Made by a program: the position numbers and the translations under genes | In this document: in pieces, positions 36,991 to 46,356 of the stretch | Layout of the letters: the number at the start of each line of letters is the position of its first letter | Numbering within the stretch: position 1 is the first letter of the stretch | Notes under the pieces: generated by a model | What the model was told of the DNA's origin: nothing | Database searches by the model: none | What the model saw: the letters and a program-made list of their open reading frames with translations, nothing else | Assembly: GCF_900166595.1 (NCBI RefSeq) | Contig: NZ_LT745763.1 | Span: forward strand, 2,348,660-2,412,659 | Origin: Virgibacillus dokdonensis | Lineage (GTDB): Bacteria > Bacillota > Bacilli > Bacillales > Amphibacillaceae | Length of the DNA stretch: 64,000 bases | Direction of reading: 5' to 3'

Positions 36991-38199
36991 TTGGCACAAA
37001 TATTAAAAACAATCCTTTATTCTATTACCACTATATTTATTGCCATATCTTTAATAAGATTTCCAGATCAATCATTGGAAGCAAGTATTCGTGGATTAAA
37101 TCTTTGGTGGGAGGTCGTGTTCCCTTCGCTACTCCCCTTTTTCATCATCGCTGAATTGCTAATTAGTTTTGGTGTCGTTCAATTCATAGGTGTTTTATTC
37201 GAGCCAGTTATGCGCCCTTTGTTTAACGTACCTGGTACAGGCAGTTTCGGTTGGTTTATGGGCATGGCTAGCGGCTACCCGACAGGAGCCAAAATAGCTA
37301 CTCGCTTAAGGGAAGAACAACAATTAACAAGAATTGAAGCCGAGAGATTAGTAGCTTTTACAAATGCGTCAAGCCCACTATTTATTTTCGCTGCTATTTC
37401 TGTAGGTTTTTTTCAAAATGCTTCTTTAGGCGTATTACTTGCAGTATGCCATTATTTGGGTAATACATTTGTCGGAATTTGCATGCGTTTTTATGGAAAC
37501 AAGAAAGATCGGTCTCATCAAGAAAGGTTAAGTAAAACACCCAACTATTCTATACGTAAAGCTTTTTCAGCTATGCATTGTACGAGATTGGAAGATAAGC
37601 GTCCATTGGGAGAAGTTCTAGGTGATGCGGTGGTTCATTCTGTAAAAACGTTAGTAATGGTTGGTGGATTCATCGTATTATTCTCTGTATTAACAAAATT
37701 ACTCTTTTTAACAGGCATTTCTGCTTTTATCGGTCGGTTTTTAGGAGATTTATTAACTTTCTTTTCCATATCAAGCGATTTTGGTTTACCTATACTTTCT
37801 GGACTGTTTGAAATTACCATCGGTGTTCAGAGTATCTCGGTTGTTCAAGATACACTGTTTTTACAAGCAGTTTTAGTCAGTTTTATACTTGGTTTTAACG
37901 GTTTTTCTGTCCAAGCCCAAGTAGCGAGCATTCTTGCTAAAACAGATATCCGATTTGCCCCATATTTTTTTGCCCGTATTCTTCACGGTCTATTTGCAAG
38001 CATATTAACGATTCTTCTGTATAAACCTTTATATATTGACCGAAAAGTTTTTGATATGCAAGTAGTTCCTGTACATCATAATGTACCTGAGAATACATGG
38101 AGTGTAATTTTTGAAAATTTAGTAGCCATTGGGCCGTTAGTAACAATCGTTTTTATTGGATTTTCTCTGCTCCTCTTATATAATCGAAGACAAAACTGA
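36991..38199 (+). CDS. ylbJ: Sporulation integral membrane protein YlbJ
   Basis: The product is 402 residues starting at a TTG with a GGGAGG ribosome site 8 bp upstream. About eight hydrophobic helices are visible with paired nucleoside-recognition/Gate-type segments (LWWEVVFPSLLPFFIIAELL, FGWFMGMASGYPTGAKIATR). YlbJ is a sigma-E dependent membrane protein needed for spore cortex formation in B. subtilis; its transported solute, if any, is unknown. The IS30 insertion lies about 115 bp upstream, so its sporulation promoter could be affected. Confidence 0.93.
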   Translation: MAQILKTILYSITTIFIAISLIRFPDQSLEASIRGLNLWWEVVFPSLLPFFIIAELLISFGVVQFIGVLFEPVMRPLFNVPGTGSFGWFMGMASGYPTGAKIATRLREEQQLTRIEAERLVAFTNASSPLFIFAAISVGFFQNASLGVLLAVCHYLGNTFVGICMRFYGNKKDRSHQERLSKTPNYSIRKAFSAMHCTRLEDKRPLGEVLGDAVVHSVKTLVMVGGFIVLFSVLTKLLFLTGISAFIGRFLGDLLTFFSISSDFGLPILSGLFEITIGVQSISVVQDTLFLQAVLVSFILGFNGFSVQAQVASILAKTDIRFAPYFFARILHGLFASILTILLYKPLYIDRKVFDMQVVPVHHNVPENTWSVIFENLVAIGPLVTIVFIGFSLLLLYNRRQN

Positions 38200-38596
38200 T
38201 TGGAAGCAGGAGGGGGGGAAACAGTCTTCCATTGCGGGAAAAGATTGCATGAAAAAAATTTTTCGGCTTCTATTATTACGCAGGTTGTAATAGTCTCAAA
38301 AAATTTGATTTATACGATAGTCTTAGATTTTTTAATTTTCTACAGCGAAAAAAGGGATTCGGTGCTGCTATCTCCTATTTATACTTGTCTAAAGCTCATC
38401 TCTCCATTCTCGAAGTGAGCCTTACAGCACCTTATATCCCATGCAAATCACATATAATGAAAATGATTTAGTTGCTTAATAAATACGTAGAATGGTATAT
38501 TTTTCTATATTACATACTTCCAAAAATTTTGCACTTATACCATTATGTAATTGCTTTTGTTACTCGTAATCCTATCATATATTCAATATTGCAATT
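38200..38596. other. Intergenic region between ylbJ and coaD
   Basis: Convergent gap. It starts with a G-run (GGAGGGGGGG near 38209) and holds an R2 copy (38350-38455). A 72-codon open frame from 38200 lacks start context and homology and is not called. Confidence 0.5.
38350..38455 (+). repeat. R2 dispersed palindromic repeat, copy D
   Basis: GGTGCTGCTATCTCC, ACTTGTCTAAAGCTCATCTC, CGAAGTGAGCCTTACAGCACC and CTTATATCCCATGCAAA share the right half of R2 copies A and B, including the outer GGTGCTG/CAGCACC arms. Confidence 0.6.
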
Positions 38597-39091
<495 letters not shown>

Positions 39092-39646
39092 CTATTTAAC
39101 TTTGTAGATGGTCGTACAAATTGTACCTCCATAACTCGCTTGTTTGACAATGGAAAGACGAGGATGTGCAACAGGTAATTGCTCGGATATATCATGCTCA
39201 CAATATACCCATGTATTCGTAGTTACCAGGTTCAAGTCCAACATTTTTTGTAACATTTCTTCAAGCTTTACTTTCCCATAAGGAGGATCTAATAGGACTA
39301 ACTGGAAAGACAACTGACGCTTAGCAGCTGCTTGCAAAGCTCGAAATGCATCCGCACGAAACACTTCAGATCGACTAACGAGATCCAATTTCTGTAGATT
39401 TTCATTTATAATATGTATCGCTTGTGGTGATTTATCCACAAAAATCGTTCGATCTATCCCTCTACTCAATGCTTCTATTCCTAAACCGCCACTTCCAGCA
39501 AATAAGTCTAGTGCATTACCACCATCAAAAAAGGGACCCATAATTTGAAAAACGGCTTCCTTCACTTTATCGGTTGTTGGACGAGTCATACGGCCTGGAA
39601 CTGCCTTTAATTGCCTTCCTTTATGCTCTCCAGCAATTATTCGCAT
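39092..39646 (-). CDS. rsmD: 16S rRNA (guanine-966-N2)-methyltransferase
   Basis: The product is 184 residues. The N-terminus MRIIAGEHKGRQLKAVPG is typical, followed by RPTTDKVKEAVFQIMG, the SAM motif ALDLFAGSGGLGIEALSRG and the catalytic LLDPPYGK. RsmD methylates G966 of 16S rRNA. It is in an operon with coaD. Confidence 0.96.
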   Translation of the reverse strand: MRIIAGEHKGRQLKAVPGRMTRPTTDKVKEAVFQIMGPFFDGGNALDLFAGSGGLGIEALSRGIDRTIFVDKSPQAIHIINENLQKLDLVSRSEVFRADAFRALQAAAKRQLSFQLVLLDPPYGKVKLEEMLQKMLDLNLVTTNTWVYCEHDISEQLPVAHPRLSIVKQASYGGTICTTIYKVK

Positions 39647-39865
39647 TGCTTCACCTCCACTTTACCATTATTCGACATTTATCCTAACACAAAAATAGGA
39701 AAACGAAAAACAATAACAGGGAAACCTAAAAATAATCCACATCATGTATATTATTCAAAGAAACGTCCATACTAATGTAATGAATCAGCTATAAATAACT
39801 TTGGCTGTTTCATTAAACGGAGAAGACTTACACTTCCCCATAAGTTCTTCTTCCGGTTTCTCCTC

Positions 39866-39941
39866 TCCCTTTGCCTTTTTGTTTTCTTTACTAGGAAACA
39901 AAGGGACCTGTAGAACTATTTCTGCAGGTTTTTTCTTTTTT
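39866..39941 (+). terminator. Plus-strand terminator with nested pairing
   Basis: ACCTGTAGAA (39906-39915) pairs with TTCTGCAGGT (39920-39929) with one G-U pair, followed by TTTTTTCTTTTTT. Just upstream TCCCTTTG (39866-39873) can pair with CAAAGGGA (39899-39906). No plus-strand gene precedes it, while rsmD and ylbG run on the other strand. Confidence 0.5.
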
Positions 39942-40215
39942 AAATCCCCATTTTATAATCGTATTGTTTTGCTTTATCTGGTTTAGCATTTTCAAAGTTT
40001 GTTTCTACAAACGGCTTATATGACCTGTCCACCTTAGAAACAAATGCTAGCTTCAGTAGTTTTTTTTCCACTTTTTCTACTTCTTGTTGATTTACATATA
40101 TAACCGCATATTTCATTTTTTTAGAACTATACAGCAAATGTCCATATCGCTTAATTTGCTTTAAGTTCTTCATATGCTGGAACCAGACGATTAAGCCTTG
40201 ACGTTCTGCCCGCAA
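39940..40215 (-). CDS. ylbG: YlbG family protein (DUF2129)
   Basis: The product is 91 residues from a TTG at 40215 preceded by GAGGTG; an in-frame GTG at 40224 is the alternative. It begins near RQGLIVWFQHMKNLKQIKRY and keeps the family sequence VSKVDRSYKPFVETNFENAK, then YDYKMGI at the C-terminus. Function is unknown. It lies between ylbF and rsmD as in B. subtilis. Confidence 0.9.
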   Translation of the reverse strand: MRAERQGLIVWFQHMKNLKQIKRYGHLLYSSKKMKYAVIYVNQQEVEKVEKKLLKLAFVSKVDRSYKPFVETNFENAKPDKAKQYDYKMGI

Positions 40216-40319
40216 TTTTTTCACCTCGCTCCCCTACAGTTAAATCAATAATTTAAAAATCAAACCACGGGTACCCTGGGCTTCCTTAAAGAATTAGCTA
40301 TGTTTTATATATTTAGCAA

Positions 40320-40360
40320 CAATGAGTGGGGATGAAAGAAGAAGCCCCCCCCTCTCATTG
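40320..40360 (-). terminator. Hairpin between ylbF and ylbG
   Basis: CAATGAGTGGGG (40320-40331) pairs with CCCCCCTCTCATTG (40347-40360) with a small bulge. The T run on the minus strand is weak, so partial termination or mRNA processing after ylbF is more likely than a full stop. Confidence 0.4.
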
Positions 40361-40425
40361 AAGATGCACTTTATACTTCATTTGTTCATGGTATCAGATC
40401 CATACGATTATGTTCCTCTACCCAT

Positions 40426-40863
40426 TTAAGAAGCGCAACCACAGCTACCACCACTACCGCAACCACAGCCGCTATCACTTAGAGCCGCTCCATCTTTAGG
40501 CACTTTAATTTGTTCACTTACACTATATGCTATATATTGACTGACATCATCTAATAGTTTTTGCAAATTGCGCTCAGCAATTTTAAAGGAAGCGACTTTG
40601 TCATTCATATCCATTTCACGCTTTACTCTACGCACTTCCTTCATAATAGAATTATAATCTGGATGATATCTGCCAAACCGTTGTATATCTTCATAATGCT
40701 CTTTTATCGAGGAAAAAGCTTGAATGAGCTTCTGTGCCTCTGCATCTGCTTGTAGTTCCTTCTGAGCATGATGATAAGCTTCCATAACATCAGAACCTAA
40801 GATCATTTTAGTTAGTTCTTCTGATTGATCTAGGAGTGCTACGTAGTCCATTGTCGCTATCAT
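40426..40863 (-). CDS. ylbF: YlbF (RicF), Y-complex regulatory subunit
   Basis: The product is 145 residues, mostly helical (DUF964/Com_YlbF), ending in a cysteine-rich tail GCGCGSGGSCGCAS. RicF forms the RicA-RicF-RicT complex, which binds iron-sulfur clusters and promotes RNase Y processing, competence, biofilm formation and sporulation in B. subtilis. The tail cysteines are candidate cluster ligands. The ATG follows AGGAGGTG. Confidence 0.93.
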   Translation of the reverse strand: MIATMDYVALLDQSEELTKMILGSDVMEAYHHAQKELQADAEAQKLIQAFSSIKEHYEDIQRFGRYHPDYNSIMKEVRRVKREMDMNDKVASFKIAERNLQKLLDDVSQYIAYSVSEQIKVPKDGAALSDSGCGCGSGGSCGCAS

Positions 40864-40913
40864 CCTAACACCTCCTCCTTCATAGTACCATTTTTTATAG
40901 TATGTGAAAATAT

Positions 40914-41147
40914 TTAGTCTTTCATTGCTCCAGCGAACTGCATTAACATACTAACCATTTGCATATGCTGATTCACCTTTTCTATTTGTTGAGGAAATGT
41001 TTTCCCATAGAACCTTTTTGCTTCTTTTTTCACTTCTGGTAACAGAGAAGGGTCGCGGGATAAATAACGATACCAAACTGGATTCATACGGACAAATTGT
41101 AAAAGTTCAGGTTGCTGTTTTAAATAGTCATAACATAACGGATCCAT
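40914..41147 (-). CDS. ylbE: YlbE-like protein
   Basis: The product is 77 residues. It starts MDPLCYDYLKQQPELLQFVR, continues MNPVWYRYLSRDPSLLPEV and ends with a helix (HMQMVSMLMQFAGAM). This matches the small YlbE family of Bacillaceae by recall. It lies directly after ylbD. Function unknown; spore association is suggested only by neighbours. Confidence 0.85.
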   Translation of the reverse strand: MDPLCYDYLKQQPELLQFVRMNPVWYRYLSRDPSLLPEVKKEAKRFYGKTFPQQIEKVNQHMQMVSMLMQFAGAMKD

Positions 41148-41158
41148 ATTTATTCTCC

Positions 41159-41563
41159 TTAATCACGAAACCATCCCATCCGTTCGTTGGTTGGTTGTTT
41201 CGTGTCCTTTGTCTGCTTAAATTGCGAAATTATTTCTTGAATGGTAGATATAGAAGAACTAAATTGCTCCATTTGACGTTGCACCTTTTCTAAATCCATT
41301 GATTCTGTCATCTTTAATAGTTGACTAAATAGTTCTTTATTATTTTCATTCGACTGATTATCTTTTGATTTATTTTCAATATTATCTTCATCTGCTTGTT
41401 TAAATTTATCCCAGTAAGGATCATCATCACCAAGTAATACCCATTTTTCATATATGTCTTGCCACGGTTTTCCGCTTTTACGGACTTCTTTGATCAATTG
41501 TGGGTGCTTATTAATAAATTGCTTAAATGCACTTACAGAAGGGTGTAAATCTTGATCACTCAT
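41159..41563 (-). CDS. ylbD: YlbD family putative spore coat protein
   Basis: The product is 134 residues. The N-terminus LHPSVSAFKQFINKHPQLIK, then GKPWQDIYEKWVLLGDDDPY is the family signature. The C-terminal part is charged and helical. YlbD is annotated as a coat-associated protein in B. subtilis. It lies 11 bp before ylbE. Confidence 0.87.
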   Translation of the reverse strand: MSDQDLHPSVSAFKQFINKHPQLIKEVRKSGKPWQDIYEKWVLLGDDDPYWDKFKQADEDNIENKSKDNQSNENNKELFSQLLKMTESMDLEKVQRQMEQFSSSISTIQEIISQFKQTKDTKQPTNERMGWFRD

Positions 41564-42160
41564 ACATAGTCACCTCTTTTGCATATAGTCATATGTACTA
41601 ATTAGTTTATGCTATAAGTGAACGCTTGTGATTAACAAGTACTTGCCCCTACTTATATTTATATTGTTTGAAGCATATGATTTTTCTCAAGCCTTGGTTA
41701 CTATCAACATTACACTGTTCACTTTTAGAAAAACTGAAAGCCTTTGTTTTTCTAAAACTTTAAGTCACTATCGTTGCAGAACAAAGGCGCAAGCGCCCGT
41801 TTAGCAACGTAACGAGTGGAACGAATCAACTAAAGTTTTAGGAATCATGCTCCTGCAATAGGAGTATGCCGGCGTCCTCCGGCAAGCTCGGCTTTAGTCG
41901 GCCTTCCTATTTAGAACGAACCGATAATGACTTATCGTAGGGCAATGGAGTGAAGAAGGTTGCCTAGTTGCTGGGCGCCGGAGCCGGACGTGGCTAAATA
42001 ACTTAGTTAGTTTATCTACAGTTGCAAAATTTAATGATTTCCAATAATTTCCTAAACCATAAAAAATGGTTAGGAGCAGTTGGTCATTAGCTCCTAACCG
42101 TTTGGTTCTAACAATGTACAATCTAATATTTTTTTGGAATAGCTCCTAACTTACTGCTTA
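41564..42160. other. Intergenic region between ylbC and ylbD
   Basis: 597 bases without a gene. It contains an R1-like fragment near 41707-41745 (TTAGAAAAACTGAAAG, then GTTTTTCTAAAAC) and the more GC-rich R3 repeat (41785-41990). A 75-codon open frame on the minus strand (41894-42121) lies inside R3 and is rejected. Confidence 0.55.
41785..41990 (+). repeat. R3 dispersed repeat, copy 1
   Basis: CGCAAGCGCCCGTTTAGCAA, GTGGAACGAATCAAC, AACGAACCGATAATGACTTA, TCGTAGGGC and TGCCTAGTTGCTGGGCG all recur, in the opposite orientation, at 54571-54708. About 90 bases in the middle (41832-41920) are unique to this copy and contain the stem TGCCGGCGTCCTCCGGCA. Confidence 0.75.
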
Positions 42161-43228
42161 CTAAAAAGGTTTAGCCAAAAAATTTTGCGTATAATATAAT
42201 CGGTATACACCAACACCTAAGTGAGTATATTTATCACTTAACAAAGCTTCTCTATGACCTTTACTATTCAACCAACCTTCCATTGCAGCAGCAGCATCTG
42301 GGTATTGCGCTGCAATATTTTCACCTGCTGCGACAAAGGATACTTCTCCTTCCTCTAAACGTTCTTTTAAACCTCTTCCATCTTGACTGGAATGAGAAAA
42401 ATATTTATTAACAGCCATATCTTTGCTGTGAAAATAGGCAACTTCTCCAACTGATTTTTCCCACTGTAACTTATCTTTATTCCGTTGTTGCCGCATAATA
42501 TTGGTAATATCTAGCACTTGTTGTTCCATACCGGCTTCTACTTTTTCCCATTCCTCATCAGACAAACTCGGTTTTTCTGGGATTTTACCTCTATATCGCA
42601 ATTCATATGGTTGATGCTTTAAAAGAGCATCAATGTCAACAATTCGGATAGAAGATAATTGTTGTTGAAAAGTATCAAAATAAAGTTGCATGAAAATAGA
42701 GTCAGAAATTTTTACTAATGGTCTCGTTTTTCTATCGTCAGCGCTTAGCTTAAATGTGTAAGAAGCAAGTCCGTCCCGATAATTTACTTCTTCTTTAAAT
42801 TGAAAATGCTTTTGCACCTTTTCATAACTTTCTCCAATGGCAACAGGTTTGATATTTGTTCCTTTGCCAGTCGCATAAATAGTCTGAATCGTTCCATCTA
42901 TCAACCCGAATTGAATATATTGGTCCTTATCATTTGTATAAACCCACCACGTGTAACCATAAGCACTTAAATCTTTTCTAACTGGCTCGCCTAATTCTTC
43001 TTCTAATTGCTCACTTGATTTGCCATACCATTTAAATATATCACCTTCTAAAGCAATATCGGGTCTATCTTCTGGTACGTCTTTTGTTTTAATCATTTGC
43101 TGTTTTTCTTTTACTGTATCACTAATTATTTGCATCGTTTCTTTGGGAGATGTTTCACTACTTTCCAACAAATAAAAACCGACAACAGCGACTACTGCTA
43201 AAAGTAAGAGGTTTCGTATAAATCGCAT
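42161..43228 (-). CDS. ylbC: CAP (SCP/PR1)-domain protein YlbC
   Basis: The product is 355 residues from the ATG at 43228, chosen for AGGAGAAG upstream. One N-terminal membrane/signal segment (FIRNLLLLAVVAVVGFYLL) is followed by the CAP-associated domain (DIFKWYGKSSEQLEEELGEP) and a C-terminal CAP domain with HSSQDGRGLKERLEEG, AGENIAAQYPDAAAAMEGW and NSKGHREALLSDKYTHLGVG. It is probably surface-exposed; function is unknown. Confidence 0.92.
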   Translation of the reverse strand: MRFIRNLLLLAVVAVVGFYLLESSETSPKETMQIISDTVKEKQQMIKTKDVPEDRPDIALEGDIFKWYGKSSEQLEEELGEPVRKDLSAYGYTWWVYTNDKDQYIQFGLIDGTIQTIYATGKGTNIKPVAIGESYEKVQKHFQFKEEVNYRDGLASYTFKLSADDRKTRPLVKISDSIFMQLYFDTFQQQLSSIRIVDIDALLKHQPYELRYRGKIPEKPSLSDEEWEKVEAGMEQQVLDITNIMRQQRNKDKLQWEKSVGEVAYFHSKDMAVNKYFSHSSQDGRGLKERLEEGEVSFVAAGENIAAQYPDAAAAMEGWLNSKGHREALLSDKYTHLGVGVYRLYYTQNFLAKPF

Positions 43229-43547
43229 TATTCGCTTCTCCTTTTCATTTTTCATGAAGCTTATAGTAAGGTTTTCAATCTCCATATACTTTGATTACTT
43301 ACAAGAAAACGGAATGAATTCTGACAACAGATAACACACGAGCACCAACCCTACTATTTAAAAATCACTTTATACGATGTATATGTTGCATCAAATATAT
43401 CATGCTATTTATTCTAGTATTTTACTGTATCATAATAAAAAAAAGCAATTACGGCAAATATTTATATTGCATCGTGTCTTTTTCATTGAAAGTTGTTATA
43501 TTTCATACTAATATAGTATAGTGAGGATAACAAGGTGAGGTGGGAAA

Positions 43548-43913
43548 ATGAAATTAGAAAATACTGGATTAGAAGAAGAAATCATTGATTTAAAACCGCT
43601 TGATCATGTAACAGCAAAACATGCTTTTATCCGGGCAGGGCAATGGGATTATGAGCGGGTTACGTATGATTATCGGATCGACTCTGACGAGAAAGGCATT
43701 ACATACTATATTCGAATCCAAGGCTATGCGGTAGAAGGCGATGTAGATCGTGGTGATGCAGTCATTCAAATGTTAACGCCGTTATTAGGTAAACATTACT
43801 ATCCGCATGGGGTTGAATATGGGGAAGAAGAGAATTTCCCAAGTGATATAGTAGAACGAGCTAAAAGTCATATTAGTCAACTAAAAACAGAGATAAACCA
43901 ACTAAAACAATAA
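43548..43913 (+). CDS. ylbA: YugN-like family protein YlbA
   Basis: The product is 121 residues, soluble. It has DVDRGDAVIQMLTPLLGKHY followed by YPHGVEYGEEENFP and a C-terminal coiled-coil tail. The YugN-like family has no known function. In B. subtilis ylbA sits beside ylbC near the cta genes, supporting the name. AAGGTGAGGTGGG precedes the ATG. Confidence 0.85.
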   Translation: MKLENTGLEEEIIDLKPLDHVTAKHAFIRAGQWDYERVTYDYRIDSDEKGITYYIRIQGYAVEGDVDRGDAVIQMLTPLLGKHYYPHGVEYGEEENFPSDIVERAKSHISQLKTEINQLKQ

Positions 43914-43948
43914 TTTAATCTCCTTAGATATGGAATTAATTTACAAAC

Positions 43949-43986
43949 AAACCGACGCCATCCGATAATGAAGGTAGTCGGTTTTC
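43949..43986 (+). terminator. Terminator after ylbA
   Basis: AAACCGAC (43949-43956) pairs with GTCGGTTT (43977-43984) followed by TC. It lies about 35 bp past the ylbA stop; the T run is short. Confidence 0.5.
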
Positions 43987-44172
43987 TATATTTAACGACA
44001 ATATTTAGATATTTTATAGCCCTTTTTGCAGTAGATTTCCTCTCTTTTCATTGTAGTCGAAATATATTCTCCCCGTAATAGTAATTAATTCTGTTCAAAT
44101 TAGCTATTTAATGCTATATTTTTTATAAGTATATCGTTATTGCTTGATAATGAAAGGAGCCAGCATATTACT

Positions 44173-45231
44173 TTGTTTCGCAATATAACTAAACGTCATT
44201 GGTCACTAATTTTTTTAACTATTTTATTAATCTTATTTTTCATTTTTGTTTTACCAATATCCATTCCTTTGATTGTGGCTTTTGTAACAGCACTTATTTT
44301 AAACCCAATAATAAGATTAGTGCAAAAAAAATTAAAGGTCAATCGGAAATTATCCGTAACCATTGTTTTTTTATTGTTTTTAATCATTCTTGGAGTAGTA
44401 GGAACGTTTACTATTACACGGGCGGTTACCCAAGTTGTTAATTTTGTAGAAGAAGTGCCACAACATTTTAATGAGTTAAATAGGATTTACCAGGATTGGG
44501 AAGGGCAAGTTCAACGTTACACAGATGACCTCCCAAATGAATTTGTAAGACAAGTATCTTCAAGTATTGAAGCAAATTTGAATACTTTAACGACCAACGC
44601 AAAAGAAACGATTACTATTGAACGAATTGCGCAACTTGTTTCATCCATTCCGCAGTATTTAATTAGCTTTATCGTATATTTAATTGCTTTGTTTCTTTTC
44701 ATGCTGGAGTTGCCTATCCTTAAAGCAAAGATGTACCACATGATGACAAAGGAAACAGCAGAAAAAGTATCGTTTATGAATCAACGAGTGACAAACGTGT
44801 TTTTAGGTTTCTTTAAAGCGCAGTTCCTAGTTAGCTTAATCATTTTAGCTGTAACTTTAATTGGTCTTTTGTTTATTGCTCCCGAAGTTGCCATTATTAT
44901 GACATTAATTATTTGGATTGTGGATTTAATCCCTATCATCGGCTCGATAGCTGTCCTCGGGCCATGGGCGCTATTTATGTTTATGGCGGGGGATACAACC
45001 CTTGGAATACAATTGTCTATACTAGCTATTATTTTACTGGCCATTCGTAGAATCGTTGAACCGAAAGTAATGGGCCAGCATATAGGACTCTCTCCATTGG
45101 CCACGTTAATCTCTATGTTTATCGGCTTAAAATTATTAGGATTACTAGGATTTATACTTGGCCCACTGATCGTAATTACCTTCCATTCGGCTAAAGAAGC
45201 TGGAATTATTAAGTGGAATATAAAAATCTAA
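44173..45231 (+). CDS. AI-2E family membrane protein, YtvI-like
   Basis: The product is about 352 residues from TTG at 44173. The good AAAGGAG ribosome site (44154-44160) is 12 nt before this TTG and 7 nt before an in-frame ATT, so the start is uncertain; no ATG is available nearby. About eight membrane helices are arranged as in the AI-2E/PerM family, with IIWIVDLIPIIGSIAVLGPW and VEPKVMGQHIGLSPLATLIS. Members include the sporulation protein YtvI and putative autoinducer exporters; the substrate cannot be read from sequence. Confidence 0.85.
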   Translation: MFRNITKRHWSLIFLTILLILFFIFVLPISIPLIVAFVTALILNPIIRLVQKKLKVNRKLSVTIVFLLFLIILGVVGTFTITRAVTQVVNFVEEVPQHFNELNRIYQDWEGQVQRYTDDLPNEFVRQVSSSIEANLNTLTTNAKETITIERIAQLVSSIPQYLISFIVYLIALFLFMLELPILKAKMYHMMTKETAEKVSFMNQRVTNVFLGFFKAQFLVSLIILAVTLIGLLFIAPEVAIIMTLIIWIVDLIPIIGSIAVLGPWALFMFMAGDTTLGIQLSILAIILLAIRRIVEPKVMGQHIGLSPLATLISMFIGLKLLGLLGFILGPLIVITFHSAKEAGIIKWNIKI

Positions 45232-45280
45232 TGTAATTCTTAAAGACTTTTCTCTGATATGCTACAGCTATTTAATTAAT

Positions 45281-45317
45281 AAAAAAATGGGAAGTTACCA
45301 GAACTTCCCATTTTTTT
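45281..45317. terminator. Strong bidirectional terminator
   Basis: A perfect 16-bp stem AAAAAAATGGGAAGTT (45281-45296) / AACTTCCCATTTTTTT (45302-45317) around ACCAG serves the convergent AI-2E gene and ctaM. Confidence 0.9.
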
Positions 45318-45771
45318 ATGTTCCTAAGATAGCTTTAATTAAACTCGTTGTTTCCCCACCATCATATAAAATGTACAATAATAAATATACTGCCACTCCT
45401 GTAATAGCTGTAAAAAACCAAATAACACTAGTAATTGGTCCAATTTTTCTATGTACACGAATATTGCGCTTAAATGCTAATATTAGGGTTACTATACCAA
45501 AAACAGCACCTGTAGTTGCCAAAGTAATGTGAAATATCAAGAAAATTGTATAATATATTTCTAAACCTTGTGGCCCTCCAAAACTCGTATTCCCGATAAA
45601 TATTGTTCTGGACATGTAAATAATGAAGAATATAATAGCACTAACTGCAGCTGTTATCATAGCTTTTTTATGTTTTACTGCTTCTCCTTTTACTATAAAA
45701 CGCCAGCCAATAGCTACAAAAATAGCGCTTATAACAATAAAAAAAGTACTTATTGTTGGTAAAATTGGCAT
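45316..45771 (-). CDS. ctaM: DUF420 protein CtaM, cytochrome oxidase assembly factor
   Basis: The product is 151 residues with four to five membrane helices and conserved histidines (KHKKAMITAAVSAIIF; FHITLATTGAVFGIVTLILA; VHRKIGPITSVIWFFTAITG). DUF420 proteins (CtaM/YozB) are needed for heme-copper oxidase function in Bacillus and Staphylococcus. Closeness to the cta cluster supports this role. In B. subtilis yozB is elsewhere, so its clustering here is informative. Confidence 0.88.
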   Translation of the reverse strand: MPILPTISTFFIVISAIFVAIGWRFIVKGEAVKHKKAMITAAVSAIIFFIIYMSRTIFIGNTSFGGPQGLEIYYTIFLIFHITLATTGAVFGIVTLILAFKRNIRVHRKIGPITSVIWFFTAITGVAVYLLLYILYDGGETTSLIKAILGT

Positions 45772-46049
45772 ACTAAATCCACTCTCCTATCTAATAAATC
45801 AAGAAACAAGTAGCATACTTATTCTTTCCATTTTAACAAGTTAAACTTTAACAAGCGAAGCACTTACCTAAAAAAAGTAAAAATTATTATTCGCACGGTA
45901 AGAGGCTTGCAAATTACATAAAACACAGATAGTGCAAGTAGTCTTTTTTTGTTAGATACATAGGGTTACTTAAAAGAAATGAATCTTCCTTTCGCGAGGG
46001 ATTCTTTTCCTACGAAAGAGTATGGTGTATAGACCTTTGTATTAGATAG

Positions 46050-46146
46050 ATAACATGGCTTTCCGCCATTTTTTATGCGGAAAAGCGCTGTCGTTTTCTT
46101 ATATGATTAACGCTAAAAACTTTATACTTTCCTATAGTGCAAAAAG
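46050..46146 (+). repeat. R1 dispersed repeat, near-complete copy
   Basis: ATAACATGGCTTTCCGCCAT, then TTATGCGGAAAAGC (CCGC/GCGG hairpin), GTTTTCTTATATGATTAACG and CTTTATACTTTCCTATAGTG, then CAAAAAG. The right end is identical to that at 30621. Confidence 0.7.
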
Positions 46147-46235
46147 AGGGTTAGGCACCTGACCCACTAGACTTGTTCAACTCGCTTCTTGGGAGTTTTA
46201 CACCTTAAATCTGGGATAAATCAAGCATTAAGGCG
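46146..46235 (+). repeat. R2-related fragment, copy E
   Basis: TAGACTTGTTCAACTCGCTT, CTTGGGAGTTTTACACC and TTAAATCTGGGATAAAT resemble the core and right end of R2 copy B. It abuts an R1 copy. Confidence 0.45.
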
Positions 46236-46356
46236 CCAATATCTATCCAGTTATTTGCGACAATTCAAGTTTTAAAGAAATATTCTTGTCACCTTTTATA
46301 TAGGAACAGATAAAAATTAAGTTTGGGGTTCCCCACTACACTATCTATGCGTATAT

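Larger units (their letters stand above)
45772..46356. other. Intergenic region between ctaM and ctaG
   Basis: 585 bases without a gene. Contents: a weak hairpin followed by T7 near 45911-45957, an R1 copy (46050-46146) and an R2-related fragment (46146-46235). ctaG should terminate and ctaM start within it. Confidence 0.55.

Noticed and set aside
38200-38418. Plus-strand open frame of 72 codons after ylbJ
   Set aside because: It runs into an R2 repeat. The GGAGGGGGGG near its beginning looks like a ribosome site but lies after the supposed start.
39801-39986. Plus-strand open frame of 61 codons
   Set aside because: It runs through the terminator hairpin and into ylbG antisense; Ser/Phe-rich composition and no ribosome site. 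A non-coding RNA is a better explanation.
41894-42121. Minus-strand open frame of 75 codons
   Set aside because: It lies within the R3 repeat and its translation is not conserved in the other R3 copy, so coding is unlikely.
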